64,000 nucleotides of DNA from Candidatus Zixiibacteriota bacterium. GTDB lineage: Bacteria > Zixibacteria > MSB-5A5 > GN15 > JAAZOE01. The notes under the pieces were generated by a model, which worked only from the letters and a program-made list of their open reading frames with translations, was not told the origin of the DNA and did not search any database. The translations under genes and the position numbers were made by a program. The stretch's first letter is position 1. Each line of letters starts with the position of its first letter. Positions 53,236 through 62,729 of this stretch are shown here, in pieces. The DNA is taken from assembly GCA_030668485.1 (NCBI GenBank), contig DAOUTW010000008.1:30957-94956 (forward strand), given 5' to 3'.

Positions 53236-53332
53236 GTAAACTTTATTTAACACAGTGATTTAGCCTCAGAGAGGAGCGGAAGACCCGACCCGATTGATCT
53301 GACGATTCTGCCATTAGGCGCCAAAATTACAT

Positions 53333-53361
53333 TTGTCGAGCGAGATCTAATGAATTATACT
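53333..53361 (+). promoter_or_regulatory. Sigma70-type promoter of the second DNA methyltransferase
   Basis: TTGTCG, a 17-nt spacer and TATACT. The spacer contains AGATCT (53343-53348), a site of the BglII type. Confidence 0.7.
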
Positions 53362-53401
53362 TTCTTTGAAGCGGGTATGTTTTTGGCAATGAGGTTATTC
53401 G

Positions 53402-54343
53402 ATGAAATCACGCGCCCCTCGGAATAGAACGGTTACTTTATCCGATGCCGACCGTCGGCGTCTTAAGGGAAAACTGATCACCATCGACCGACTGGGCGAT
53501 GAAATGGACGCCCCCACCGGCACCATCGTGGGCGATTACCGGGAAGCTATCCCGTATCTGCCGCATGGGTTTGTCGACCTGCTGATTCTCGACCCCCCAT
53601 ATAACCTGAATAAGAACTTCAACGGTCAGAAATTCGCAAAGCAGCCAGTCAATAATTACACCGAGAAACTGCGCCAGATGTTTTTCTGTTTGAAATTGAC
53701 CCTGAAGAAAACCGCCTCTATCTATATCTGTGGCGATTGGCACAGTTCGGCCTCGATCTATACCGCCGCATCACAATTCTTCACCGTGCGCAACCGCATT
53801 ACCTGGGAACGTGAAAAAGGCCGGGGATCGAAAACCAACTGGAAAAATTCCAGCGAGGATATCTGGTTCTGCACCGTGTCCGATGATTATACTTTCAATG
53901 TCGATGATGTCAAACTGCGCCGCCGGGTCATGGCTCCATATCGTGAGGACGGCCAGCCGAAGGACTGGAAGGAAACCGATAAGGGGAAATTTCGCGATAC
54001 CGCCCCCTCCAATTTCTGGACCGATATCACCATCCCATTTTGGTCGATGCCGGAAAACACCGATCATCCGACTCAGAAAAGCGAAAAACTAATAGCCAAA
54101 TTGATACTGTCCGGGAGCAACCCCGGTGATTTTGTTTTCGATCCTTTTGCCGGAAGCGGTTCATCCTCGGTGGTCGCTAAAAAACTGGGGCGACGGTATC
54201 TTGGGATCGAGATGGATGAGGAGTATTGTCTGCTGGCTGAGCATCGTCTCGAACAGGCCGACGAGGACAAATCGATCCAGGGCTACACCGACGGCGTCTT
54301 CTGGGAGCGCAACACCCTCCCCGATCAAAAAAAATCAAAGTAG
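53402..54343 (+). CDS. Site-specific DNA methyltransferase (beta class) without a visible restriction partner
   Basis: The 313-residue protein has the catalytic motif DPPYNL near residue 64, ICGDWHSS as motif V/VI-like block, WSMPENTDHPTQK (motif near the target-recognition part) and AdoMet-binding FDPFAGSGSSSVV near residue 246, followed by YLGIEMDEEY. DPPY is typical of N6-adenine methylases. The recognition part NRITWEREKGRGSKTNWKN is distinctive but its target cannot be named. No nuclease gene is adjacent, so it may be a solitary regulatory or protective methylase. GC matches its neighbours, unlike the R-M pair at 2.3 kb, so it is probably long established in the genome. Confidence 0.9.
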   Translation: MKSRAPRNRTVTLSDADRRRLKGKLITIDRLGDEMDAPTGTIVGDYREAIPYLPHGFVDLLILDPPYNLNKNFNGQKFAKQPVNNYTEKLRQMFFCLKLTLKKTASIYICGDWHSSASIYTAASQFFTVRNRITWEREKGRGSKTNWKNSSEDIWFCTVSDDYTFNVDDVKLRRRVMAPYREDGQPKDWKETDKGKFRDTAPSNFWTDITIPFWSMPENTDHPTQKSEKLIAKLILSGSNPGDFVFDPFAGSGSSSVVAKKLGRRYLGIEMDEEYCLLAEHRLEQADEDKSIQGYTDGVFWERNTLPDQKKSK

Positions 54344-54360
54344 TAACTCAAACTCAGATG

Positions 54361-54385
54361 GTCCACGCGACAGCCGTCGGCTAAA
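54361..54385 (+). repeat. CGCGACAGCC-family repeat, short copy
   Basis: GTCCACGCGACAGCCGTCGGCT holds the family core and the tiny stem AGCCG/CGGCT. Confidence 0.45.
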
Positions 54386-54408
54386 ACCCGTTTCTGCCAC
54401 CTTTCGCC

Positions 54409-54437
54409 TTGACGCCGACACGTTGTTATCTTATAAT
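54409..54437 (+). promoter_or_regulatory. Sigma70-type promoter of the IPTL-like tail protein
   Basis: TTGACG, a 17-nt spacer and a perfect TATAAT, about 90 nt upstream of the next gene. Confidence 0.8.
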
Positions 54438-54529
54438 ATTACTGTCTATTAAATACTTTCTCATCCGGGAATCGCAACTTTGATCTACACCATTGGGATA
54501 ACGCAGGACATCTTGCAGGAGGGTTTTCT

Positions 54530-55225
54530 ATGAAATGGCTAATACTTCTATTGATTCTGTGCCCGGCATTGGCCTGGGGACAAATCTGGAACGACAACTT
54601 CGATGACGGTGATATCACCGACTGGGAAATGTATGGTGACGGCAGTTGGGGTTTGGTATCAGACGGCAGCCTGTGCCTCGAACAATCCAATATGTCGGCT
54701 TCCGATAGCTGGGCAGTCCCTGATGCCATTACCGATCAAGCTGATTATATAATGAAAGCAAGGGTGAAAGTCATTGGCTTCAGTGCCGACGGAGCTATCG
54801 AAATCCTGTGCCGCATGGATAATGGAGATATCCATTTCGGAATTGGGCATATGACTGGGTTTGACGGCATTTATATTTATGACGATAACAACAGCCTGAT
54901 TGCCGATTCCATGACGATGTCTATTACCTACGGTGAATGGTATCACTACATGGCCTATCTGAACGGCGACGCGGTCAAATTCAAAGTTTGGCACGAAGGC
55001 GATGCCGAACCGGTCGATTACCAGCTTTCTGCGATTGTTACCGGATGGAATGCCGGGATGGTTGGAGTCAGAACTTCTAATGCTTCTGCCCGCTGGGATG
55101 ATCTGATAATAATACCGGCCAATATACCTTTCCCATCGCTTAGTCCAATAGGGATATCAATCCTTGCGCTGATGTTGGTTCTGACGGGAGCTTATGCTCT
55201 GCGCAGGGCTTACCGACGAGCATAA
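54530..55225 (+). CDS. Secreted beta-sandwich protein with IPTL/PEP-CTERM-like C-terminal sorting signal
   Basis: A signal peptide (WLILLLILCPALAWG) precedes one concanavalin/LamG-like jelly-roll domain of about 170 residues (IWNDNFDDGDITDWEMYGDG at its start, ARWDDLIIIP at its end). The last 30 residues read FPSLSPIGISILALMLVL followed by TGAYALRRAYRRA. This pattern of short Pro-containing motif, one membrane helix and an Arg cluster is that of IPTL-CTERM/PEP-CTERM exosortase substrates. The ATG follows CAGGAGGG. The domain may bind carbohydrate. Exosortase itself is not in the window. Confidence 0.85.
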   Translation: MKWLILLLILCPALAWGQIWNDNFDDGDITDWEMYGDGSWGLVSDGSLCLEQSNMSASDSWAVPDAITDQADYIMKARVKVIGFSADGAIEILCRMDNGDIHFGIGHMTGFDGIYIYDDNNSLIADSMTMSITYGEWYHYMAYLNGDAVKFKVWHEGDAEPVDYQLSAIVTGWNAGMVGVRTSNASARWDDLIIIPANIPFPSLSPIGISILALMLVLTGAYALRRAYRRA

Positions 55226-55248
55226 TTGTTTAATCTGTGAATGGTCCG

Positions 55249-55357
55249 ATCCCCGGGAGCACAGGGCTCCCAGGCTACAAAACTGGGGGTGCCTCACCGC
55301 TTGCGGTGAGAATTTGATCCACAAGCATCCCCGGGAGCACAGGGCTCCCGGGCTACG
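55249..55357 (+). repeat. Cluster of three REP-like hairpins
   Basis: CCCGGGAGC-ACA-GGGCTCCCAGGC, GGTGCC + TCACCGC-TT-GCGGTGA and CCCGGGAGC-ACA-GGGCTCCCGGGC within 110 nt. The remaining sequence of the 55226-55526 gap holds the promoter of the next gene. Confidence 0.75.
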
Positions 55358-55419
55358 CTTCTGACTTTGTAAACCGGGATCAGAGACCATGGCCACACGT
55401 CCCAGTCAAAACAAATAGA

Positions 55420-55448
55420 TTGACGAAATCGACTATTTCGCCTATTTT
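55420..55448 (+). promoter_or_regulatory. Sigma70-type promoter of the TSP3-dockerin protein
   Basis: TTGACG, a 17-nt spacer and TATTTT. The spacer is part of an inverted repeat (GACGAAATCGACTATTTCG), a possible operator. Confidence 0.5.
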
Positions 55449-55526
55449 ATGGATAGAACTTACCTTATTTTGGTATAAAACATATCATCGCCAAGAGTCA
55501 AATTATTATTCCTGGGAGGGATTATA

Positions 55527-57698
55527 ATGTTTTACAAGTTCAACTCTGGACTGATAGCGACGCTGCTTACTATAATTGCGGTGTCTCCACTTCAGGCCGC
55601 TTCACCTCAAGTGACAATTGTCGAACCGGCCCGCTATTCAGCCGGGGCATCCCCCGCTATCGAAATCTCAGCAACTTTCGATATGGCTATGAATCCTGCT
55701 TCCATCAATAGCACCTCCGTCACCGTCTTTAGCACACTATCCGGATTGAAATCCGGTACGGTGACTTACGATCCGGTTCTGAATAAAGCGATTTTCACTC
55801 CTCTAAGTCCTTTTTTCTACGGCGAGGAGGTGCGTGTCCAACTGGCCGCGACTATTGAATCTGCTATCGGCGAGACATTAAATGGCGGCTTCGGCTGGTC
55901 ATTTTATGTTGATGTCGACGAATTGAGCTCAGGGAATTTCGCCATCGGCTATGTGACTTCATTCGGACCCTCCATTTCCGATTTCGCAAATGGGGACGTC
56001 GATGGTGATCTTGATATTGATCTTATTATATCCCGTTTCGCAAACGAAATCACTATTTACCTGAATAATGGTCTGGGTGAATTCTCCCTTGGAGCGACAT
56101 GTAACATTGACGGAACTCCATATGGAATCGAGCCGGCCGATTGTGACAATGACGGCGATCTTGATATTGTCGTTGGTTGCGGCGGAGTGTCCGGTATCAT
56201 TGTTTTGACGAACGACGCCGGTACTTTTGTCCCATCAGATCCCTATATCGTTCTGCCCGGGGGTGTGCCGCGGATGGTTCACAGTGGTGATTTCAATGGT
56301 GACGGTTATCTTGATGTCGCCGTCGGTGACTATAATCGCCAATCTCTCACGCTAATGATAAACGACGGCCAAGCCCAATTTTCAATTGGAGGCAGCTTTG
56401 CCTTGCCCGGTATTCCCGATGAAATAAACAGCGCTGATCTGAATGGAGACGGATTTTCTGATATTGTCGTTGTCACTTACAATGACGACAGCATTTCCGT
56501 TTTCTTAAATGACGGTACCGGGGATTTTGGCAACCGGACTGACTATGGACATGGTGGATTTACCCATGGACTGGTGTTAAATGATTTCGATGCCGATGGT
56601 GATGCGGACATGCTTGTTACCAGGACTTTTAACGACAGCGTTGCCTATCTTAAGAACAATGGCGCGGGGGTATTTCAATATCACACAGGCATTGATTTTT
56701 ATAGGGGACAAAAGGAGATGTCGGTTTCCGATTTTGATGGTGATAACGATTTAGACGTTATTGTGGCAAGCGGCGGCGGCTTCAAGATCTGTCTTAATGA
56801 CGGCGCCGGCAATTTCGACGACCGTCCCAAGCATTTTACTGATGGCAGCGTGCAATGGGTCAGTTCTGCCGATTATGACGGCGACGGTTCAGTTGACCTG
56901 GCCACTTTGATCCAGCATGTTGTTCCGATCTTTGAATTGCAGATATACATAAATCAAATTTGCGTCGATTCCGATTTTGACGGTTATGGCGATCCCGGTC
57001 ATCCTGAAAATGTCTGCCAGGATGATAATTGCCCGAACGTCTACAATCCCGATCAGGCCGACCACGATGGCGACGGCATCGGGGATGCCTGCGACGAATG
57101 CACCGATTCCGATGGCGATGGCGCCGGAGATCCCGGATACTTTGCCAATACCTGCCCGACCGATAATTGTCCCGACACACCCAATCCGAATCAGGATAAC
57201 AGCGACGGCGACGAACATGGCGATGCCTGCGACAATTGCCTCTATGTTGATAATTCCAATCAATGGGATGTCGACGATGATGATATCGGCGATGTCTGCG
57301 ATGAGTGTACCGATTTCGATGGCGATGGTTATGGCAATCCCGGTTTCCCGGCCAATATCTGCCCTGTGGACAATTGTTGTTTCGAATTCAATCCCGATCA
57401 GGCCGATTCAAATTCGGACGGTGTTGGCGATGCCTGCGAATATTGTGACTGCATCCCCGGCGATGCCAATGGAGACGATGCCGTCAATATTGGCGATGCC
57501 GTACATATTATCGATTATGTTTTCAAAGGCGGCCTGCCGCCTATGCCATATTTCGAATGCAGTGGCGATCCCAATGGGGATTGCCAATGCAATGTAGGCG
57601 ACCCGGTATGGATCATCAGGTATGTCTTTTCGGGCGGCCCCCCGCCAATTAATTGTGAGGATTGGCGCAACCATTGCGGCCCGGTATTGCATAAATGA
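55527..57698 (+). CDS. Secreted SbsA-Ig / FG-GAP / thrombospondin type 3 / dockerin protein
   Basis: The 723-residue protein has a signal peptide (LIATLLTIIAVSPLQA) and an SbsA-type Ig domain (residues about 25-125: ISATFDMAMNPASI). About seven FG-GAP/VCBS repeats with Ca loops follow (GDVDGDLDIDLII, ADCDNDGDLDIVVG) over residues about 135-470. About five thrombospondin type 3 repeats come next (DNCPNVYNPDQADHDGDG), and finally a dockerin pair at about 645-720 with FKGGLPP and FSGGPPP. Nearly all modules bind calcium. ATG follows GGGAGGG. It is a typical large surface or extracellular protein of this lineage; its ligand is unknown. Confidence 0.92.
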   Translation: MFYKFNSGLIATLLTIIAVSPLQAASPQVTIVEPARYSAGASPAIEISATFDMAMNPASINSTSVTVFSTLSGLKSGTVTYDPVLNKAIFTPLSPFFYGEEVRVQLAATIESAIGETLNGGFGWSFYVDVDELSSGNFAIGYVTSFGPSISDFANGDVDGDLDIDLIISRFANEITIYLNNGLGEFSLGATCNIDGTPYGIEPADCDNDGDLDIVVGCGGVSGIIVLTNDAGTFVPSDPYIVLPGGVPRMVHSGDFNGDGYLDVAVGDYNRQSLTLMINDGQAQFSIGGSFALPGIPDEINSADLNGDGFSDIVVVTYNDDSISVFLNDGTGDFGNRTDYGHGGFTHGLVLNDFDADGDADMLVTRTFNDSVAYLKNNGAGVFQYHTGIDFYRGQKEMSVSDFDGDNDLDVIVASGGGFKICLNDGAGNFDDRPKHFTDGSVQWVSSADYDGDGSVDLATLIQHVVPIFELQIYINQICVDSDFDGYGDPGHPENVCQDDNCPNVYNPDQADHDGDGIGDACDECTDSDGDGAGDPGYFANTCPTDNCPDTPNPNQDNSDGDEHGDACDNCLYVDNSNQWDVDDDDIGDVCDECTDFDGDGYGNPGFPANICPVDNCCFEFNPDQADSNSDGVGDACEYCDCIPGDANGDDAVNIGDAVHIIDYVFKGGLPPMPYFECSGDPNGDCQCNVGDPVWIIRYVFSGGPPPINCEDWRNHCGPVLHK

Positions 57699-57701
57699 CT
57701 T

Positions 57702-57743
57702 GTACCCCACCTAAGCCCGTCTTAGGGCGCAAGGTGGGTTTAC
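57702..57743 (+). repeat. REP-like hairpin of the RAYT-end type
   Basis: ACCCCACC-TAAGCCC ... GGGCGCAA-GGTGGGTTTACA. Stem and outer half match the ends of the RAYT element (GGTGGGTTYATAT). Confidence 0.7.
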
Positions 57744-57852
57744 ATTTTGATCCTGAGGCGTTTCCTTAATACATCATTGTATCTAATTCCGGGTGCCTCA
57801 TTCGCCAATTGAAAAACGGTCAGGAAAGCCTGCCGCGGCGGGTGATCGCATT

Positions 57853-57880
57853 AAACCCAGGTCTGAAGACCTGGGGCACC
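57853..57880 (+). repeat. REP-like hairpin
   Basis: AACCCAGGTC-TGAA-GACCTGGGGCACC, again with AACCC before and GGCACC after the stem. Confidence 0.75.
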
Positions 57881-57902
57881 CAATTTTAATAATCTAAATT
57901 AG

Positions 57903-59447
57903 CTAAATTTCGAGGGCATTAAAGGTCGAACTTAGATATTCTATTAAATCACCGGCTACCAGCGAGCGCGGATTTATTTCACCCACTGCGATGTCGCCGG
58001 CGAGGCCGTGGATGAATACGGCACAGACCGCCGCCTCCAGCGGTGCCAGTTGCTGACCCAATAATGATACAATAATTCCGGTCAAGACATCACCCGATCC
58101 ACCAGTCGCCATCCCCCAGTTACCAGTCGGGCTGAGATAAACATCACCATCAGGTGAGGCAACTATCGTCGGCGATCCTTTTAGAACCACCACCGCATCA
58201 TATTTCTTCGCATACTCCGCCACCAGATCGAAATTATTAATCGGATTTTCATCGGGGCTCTGCCCTGTCAACCGCGCAAACTCACCCGGATGCGGCGTCA
58301 ATATCAACTCACCATGATCGGACAACAACGGCGAGTCATCGCCGGACAACGGGTACAAGCCATCGGCATCAATCACCGCCGGAATCTCCAGACTCGGAAT
58401 CAGCCGCCGAATCAGTTCGCCGGTTTCATGATGTCGCCCGATACCGGGACCGATGGCGACTGCATCGCGCTCCCTGAGTTGCATTCTAATTTCGCCGATC
58501 CCGCGTAACGCCAGTACCGACTTCTTACGATTCTCCGGCAATGGCGCGGTCATCACCTCCGTCAGCTTCGCTTCCAAAATCGGATTGAGCGACGAGGGAC
58601 ATCCGACCGTCACCAACCCTGATCCGCATCGCGCAGCCGCCATACCGGAAAGCGCCGCCGCTCCGGTCAGCCCCGGCGATCCGGCAAGGATATAGACCTT
58701 GCCAAAGTCCCCCTTATGCCCATCGGCTTTGGGAGTCGGCAGCAGAAACGAAACCGTTTCGCCGGTGATCAGGTTCGTATTGATATCAAATTTATCGACG
58801 ACATCATTCGGGATACCGATTGGAATCACCGCCACCGTGCCTGACAGTTCGCGCCCCGGTGATATAAAATGACCCAATTTCGGCAAGGCCAGGGTCGTGG
58901 TAACATCGGCGATCACCGCCGCGCCCTCGGCCTGACCGGTCGAAACATCGAGACCGGAGGCAACATCGACCGCGACCACAAACGGTTCCGCCTGATTGAT
59001 TTTATCAATGACGGTCACCGATATATCACGCGGCGCACCGGAGAACCCGGTGCCGAAAATAGCATCGATCACCATATCATAATTTGTGAAATCGGGCACG
59101 GATGATTCATCGACAATCTGAACCACATCATAACCGGCCTCGCGCACCCTGTCATAATTTCCCCGGCAATCGTCGGAGAGTTTTTCATCGTTCCCGACGA
59201 GGAAAAAATCGGGTTCGAGGCCATAGTCAAACAGATATCGCCCGACCACAAATCCGTCGCCGCCGTTGTTGCCGCGACCGCATACAATCGCGATGCGAGG
59301 ATTCTCGAACATGGTCAGGACATTGTCCCGGATATGTTCGAAAATCCCCCGCCCGGCGTTCTCCATCAATTCCAGCGACGGGATTTTTTCGACGTTGATC
59401 GCCTGACCGTCGATCTCCCGCATCTGATCCGCATTTACCAGCTTCAT
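57903..59447 (-). CDS. nnr: Bifunctional NAD(P)H-hydrate epimerase / ADP-dependent NAD(P)H-hydrate dehydratase
   Basis: The 514-residue protein has the YjeF_N epimerase (VNADQMREIDGQAI, IAIVCGRGNNGGDGFVVGR, DAIFGTGFSG) at about residues 1-215. The ribokinase-like dehydratase (GHKGDFGKVYILAGSPGLTGAA, VIDADGLYPL, LTPHPGEFARL and GMATGGSGDVLTGII) occupies 225-514. It repairs hydrated NAD(P)H. It follows lon with a 4-nt overlap and is co-transcribed with it. Confidence 0.96.
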   Translation of the reverse strand: MKLVNADQMREIDGQAINVEKIPSLELMENAGRGIFEHIRDNVLTMFENPRIAIVCGRGNNGGDGFVVGRYLFDYGLEPDFFLVGNDEKLSDDCRGNYDRVREAGYDVVQIVDESSVPDFTNYDMVIDAIFGTGFSGAPRDISVTVIDKINQAEPFVVAVDVASGLDVSTGQAEGAAVIADVTTTLALPKLGHFISPGRELSGTVAVIPIGIPNDVVDKFDINTNLITGETVSFLLPTPKADGHKGDFGKVYILAGSPGLTGAAALSGMAAARCGSGLVTVGCPSSLNPILEAKLTEVMTAPLPENRKKSVLALRGIGEIRMQLRERDAVAIGPGIGRHHETGELIRRLIPSLEIPAVIDADGLYPLSGDDSPLLSDHGELILTPHPGEFARLTGQSPDENPINNFDLVAEYAKKYDAVVVLKGSPTIVASPDGDVYLSPTGNWGMATGGSGDVLTGIIVSLLGQQLAPLEAAVCAVFIHGLAGDIAVGEINPRSLVAGDLIEYLSSTFNALEI

Positions 59448-61786
59448 TTATTCTTACTTTCCGGCTCGAGAGATAATTTTATGACATCATAGGCATCCTC
59501 AACAAACTTGAACTTGAGCGCCTTTTTGAGTTCCGGCGGGATATCGAACAAATCTTTACGATTATCCTCCGGCAAAATGATAGTCTTGATCCCATACCGA
59601 TAAGCCGCCAGCAATTTCTCCTTGAGGCCGCCGATCGGCAGTACCTGCCCGCGCAGGGTTATTTCACCGGTCATCGCCAGCTTATCCTTGACCGGACGGC
59701 AGGTCGCTACCGAAGCCAATGCAACCGCCATCACCACCCCTGCCGAGGGGCCATCCTTTGGCGTAGCGCCGGAGGGAACATGGATATGCAGTTCATGCTC
59801 CTCGAAAAATTTCGGCGGGACCTTCAGCAGATGTGAAATCGACCTGACATACGAAAGCGCCGCCTGCATCGATTCCTTCATCACATCGCCCAAATGACCG
59901 GTCAGCAACAACGATTTCTTACCCGGCATGGCGGTCACCTCAACCTTGAGGACCTCGCCTCCGAATGCGGTCCAGGCCAGTCCGGCAACCTCGCCGATCC
60001 GGTCCTTGCTGAATTTGGTATCGGAAGTAAAGCGCGTCGGTCCCAGATACCGGCTCAAATCCTTGCCGGCAATTATATATTTCTTGCGGCTCCCGCCAGC
60101 CACCTTAGCCGCAACCTTGCGGCAGAGATTGGCCAGTTCCCGCTCAAGATTGCGCAATCCTGATTCGCGAGTATAATCATTGATGATCGATTTGACAGCA
60201 TCCTGCCGGATGGCGAGGTGCGAATTTTTCAGGCCGTGGTTATCCATCTGCTTCGGTAGTAAATGCCTTTTGGCAATTTGCGCTTTTTCCAAATCAGTAT
60301 AACCCGGTATCCGAATAACCTCCATGCGGTCCCGCAGCACCGCCGGAATCGGATCGAGCATATTAGCGGTGGTAATAAACATCACCCGCGAAAGATCGAA
60401 ATCGACTTCGAGATAATGATCGGAGAAAGCATGATTCTGCTCCGGATCGAGGACCTCCAGCAATGCCGACGACGGATCGCCCCGGAAATCGGTTCCGAGT
60501 TTGTCGATTTCATCGAGCATAAAAACCGGGTTATTCGACCCGACCCGTTTCAATCCCTGAATAATGCGTCCCGGCATGGCGCCGATATAAGTTCTGCGGT
60601 GCCCTCTGATTTCAGCTTCGTCGCGCACACCGCCGAGTGACAGCCGATAAAATTCCCGCCCCATGGCGCGAGCGATAGAACGCCCCAGCGAGGTTTTACC
60701 GACCCCTGGCGGACCGACAAAGCATAGAATCGGTCCTTTCATATCCGGCTTCAAACGGCGCACGGCCAAAAATTCGATAATTCTTTCTTTGACCTTATCG
60801 AGATCATAATGATCTTTATCGAGAATCTTGCGGGCTTTTTTGACATCGAGGATATCATCGGTCGACTTGGCCCACGGCACGGAAACCAGCCAGTCGAGAA
60901 AAGTGCGGCTGACAGTATATTCGGCCGATGACGGATTCATTTCGATCAACCGTTCCAATTCCTTGTCGGTCACTTTTCTGGCTTGTTCCGGCATGCCCGA
61001 TTCTTCGATACGCTCTTTGAGTTCGACTATTTCCGGCCGGGCGGCATCATCGCCCAGTTCTTTTTGAATCGCTTTTATCTGTTCTCGCAGGATATACTCG
61101 CGCTGCATCTTCCCCAATTCCTGCGCGGCATCGCTCTGGATCTTTTTGGAAAGCTCCAGCACCTCTTTTTCCCGGTTGATATGATATATCAGCTTCTCCA
61201 TCCGCTTCTGCACGTTCGGCTCAGCCACGAATTTCTGTTTTTCCTCGATCGAGAGGTTCATATTCGAGGCTACCAGGTCGGTCAACTGACCCGGCGTATC
61301 CTGGTTGAGGGCCGAGACATAAAATTCTTCGGACAGATACGGCGCCAATTCGATCAATTGCTTAAGCTGATCCATGAGATTGCGATGAAGCGCCTCGTTT
61401 TTAACCGATGGGGAATAGGTTTCATCGACGGCATCGATGGCAGCCATCAGGTAGGGATCGGAGGACAATGGTCTCTTAATCCTGATCCGCGACAGACCCT
61501 GTACCAAAAAACGGACCGACCCATCCGGGAAACGAAGCATTTTCAGGATATTCCCGGCGATTCCCGACCAGTAAATATCGTCAAACCCGGGATTGACAAT
61601 ATCGGCGTCGCGGGTATTGAAAAGACCGACTGTTTTACCCTGCATCAGGGCTTCGTCGATCAGACGGATATGGCTATTTTCCGTTATAATAAGAGGAACA
61701 ACCAGAAACGGAAAAACGACCACACCCTTGACCGGGAGGATCGGCATTTCCTTGGGAAGGACCACCGGTTCCTGCTGTTCTTTCAT
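59444..61786 (-). CDS. lon: ATP-dependent Lon protease
   Basis: Full-length LonA: N-terminal substrate domain (LPILPV-type start [13 protein letters not shown]), AAA+ module with Walker [20 protein letters not shown] and Walker [11 protein letters not shown]. The C-terminal Ser-Lys dyad protease follows, with [15 protein letters not shown] and the Lys further on after [19 protein letters not shown]. The ORF track starts at a TTG (61825). I choose ATG 61786 (780 residues), with TTG 61801 behind AGGAAG as an alternative. Degrades misfolded and regulatory proteins. A terminator-like hairpin lies in the leader (61881-61905), which suggests attenuation. Confidence 0.95.
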   Translation of the reverse strand: MKEQQEPVVLPKEMPILPVKGVVVFPFLVVPLIITENSHIRLIDEALMQGKTVGLFNTRDADIVNPGFDDIYWSGIAGNILKMLRFPDGSVRFLVQGLSRIRIKRPLSSDPYLMAAIDAVDETYSPSVKNEALHRNLMDQLKQLIELAPYLSEEFYVSALNQDTPGQLTDLVASNMNLSIEEKQKFVAEPNVQKRMEKLIYHINREKEVLELSKKIQSDAAQELGKMQREYILREQIKAIQKELGDDAARPEIVELKERIEESGMPEQARKVTDKELERLIEMNPSSAEYTVSRTFLDWLVSVPWAKSTDDILDVKKARKILDKDHYDLDKVKERIIEFLAVRRLKPDMKGPILCFVGPPGVGKTSLGRSIARAMGREFYRLSLGGVRDEAEIRGHRRTYIGAMPGRIIQGLKRVGSNNPVFMLDEIDKLGTDFRGDPSSALLEVLDPEQNHAFSDHYLEVDFDLSRVMFITTANMLDPIPAVLRDRMEVIRIPGYTDLEKAQIAKRHLLPKQMDNHGLKNSHLAIRQDAVKSIINDYTRESGLRNLERELANLCRKVAAKVAGGSRKKYIIAGKDLSRYLGPTRFTSDTKFSKDRIGEVAGLAWTAFGGEVLKVEVTAMPGKKSLLLTGHLGDVMKESMQAALSYVRSISHLLKVPPKFFEEHELHIHVPSGATPKDGPSAGVVMAVALASVATCRPVKDKLAMTGEITLRGQVLPIGGLKEKLLAAYRYGIKTIILPEDNRKDLFDIPPELKKALKFKFVEDAYDVIKLSLEPESKNK

Positions 61787-61880
61787 TATCGATATTTCCA
61801 ATTTATCTTCCTTTCCTGCGATCAATCATTTTTAATGGTCACCTTTAATATGCTAACCAAATCAAGTACGTAACGCAATC

Positions 61881-61905
61881 CAAAAAGGCCAGTGAAACTG
61901 GCCAT
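61881..61905 (-). promoter_or_regulatory. Terminator-like hairpin in the lon leader
   Basis: On the minus strand GGCCAG-TTTCA-CTGGCC is followed by TTTTTGG, ahead of lon. It could attenuate transcription or terminate a short upstream RNA. Confidence 0.55.
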
Positions 61906-62045
61906 TTGACACAAACCCTCTTCGATGACCGAAAAACAACTTCCCAAAAACATCTTGACTTTTTTTACGATTTCTTTACCCTGTGGCAACGTACAATTTG
62001 CAACAGCAAATAATATAAACGTATTTGTATGGAGGAATATGACGC

Positions 62046-62528
62046 ATGACTCCTGTTAATCCTAAAGTCTTAGAATCGCTCTCATGGGGCATATCGGCTG
62101 AAATCAAAGCCTATGTTTTCTATAAAGAGGCCGCCAAGTTTACAAAAAATGAGGAATTCAAGAAAACTCTGCTGGACCTGGCCGCCGAAGAGAAAAATCA
62201 TTACCGCGTCTTGGAACGGCAGCATCACTCGCTGGTCACCTCCGAAAAATGGGTTACCTATAACGATATCCTTCTGAAAAACGGCCTGCCGGATATCAAC
62301 GAGGATATGGCCAACAAACATCAGGAAGTCATCGACCAGGTGCGCAATGCCGAATCCGAACTGAAAGTTTTGGAAATCGCCTATGATCTCGAAAAACAGG
62401 CCAATGAGGTTTACACTGCCGCCGCCGAACGGGCTACCGACGATGAAGAAAAAGAGACGTTCGAATTCCTTGCCAAATTCGAAAAAGGCCACATGACTCT
62501 CATCCAGAAAATGATCGACGCCCTGTAA
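62046..62528 (+). CDS. Ferritin-like/rubrerythrin-type diiron protein
   Basis: The 160-residue protein is a four-helix bundle with the diiron ligands expected of rubrerythrin-like ferritins: E in ISAEIKAYVFYKEAAK, ExxH in LAAEEKNHYRVLERQH, E in YDLEKQANEVYTAAAERA and ExxH-like in FEKGHMTLIQKM. It lacks the C-terminal rubredoxin domain, so it is of the short 'ferritin-family' type. ATG follows GGAGG at ten bases. A role in peroxide or iron handling is likely from the family. It is a single-gene unit with a strong terminator. Confidence 0.87.
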   Translation: MTPVNPKVLESLSWGISAEIKAYVFYKEAAKFTKNEEFKKTLLDLAAEEKNHYRVLERQHHSLVTSEKWVTYNDILLKNGLPDINEDMANKHQEVIDQVRNAESELKVLEIAYDLEKQANEVYTAAAERATDDEEKETFEFLAKFEKGHMTLIQKMIDAL

Positions 62529-62555
62529 GTCGTCAGATAAAAATATTGTTGCCAT

Positions 62556-62590
62556 AAAAAAAGGATACGCATTACGCGTATCCTTTTTTA
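62556..62590. terminator. Bidirectional rho-independent terminator
   Basis: GGATACGC/GCGTATCC around ATTAC, with a run of A before and TTTTTT after. Confidence 0.9.
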
Positions 62591-62611
62591 CTCACCATCA
62601 TTCAGATCATC

Positions 62612-62700
62612 TTCGCGACAGCCAAAGAGTGGCCCCTGCCTGCGCGACAGCCAAAAACAGGCCTCTGCCTGTGGTGCCGCACCGCTTGCGGTGCGAATTC
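62612..62700 (+). repeat. Two tandem CGCGACAGCC-family repeats plus a REP-like hairpin
   Basis: TTCGCGACAGCC and TGCGCGACAGCC occur 30 nt apart, the second followed by ACAGGC-CTCT-GCCTGT; then GGTGCC + GCACCGC-TT-GCGGTGC + GAATTC, the same plan as at 55283-55313. Confidence 0.7.
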
Positions 62701-62729
62701 ATATCCGGAGTTTCAGGTTATAGTACCTT

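Noticed and set aside
28101-57698. Cellulosome gene cluster
   Set aside because: Dockerin genes lack glycosidase modules and no cohesin scaffold is present.
60983-61873. 296-residue plus-strand ORF opposite lon
   Set aside because: Antisense shadow of lon.
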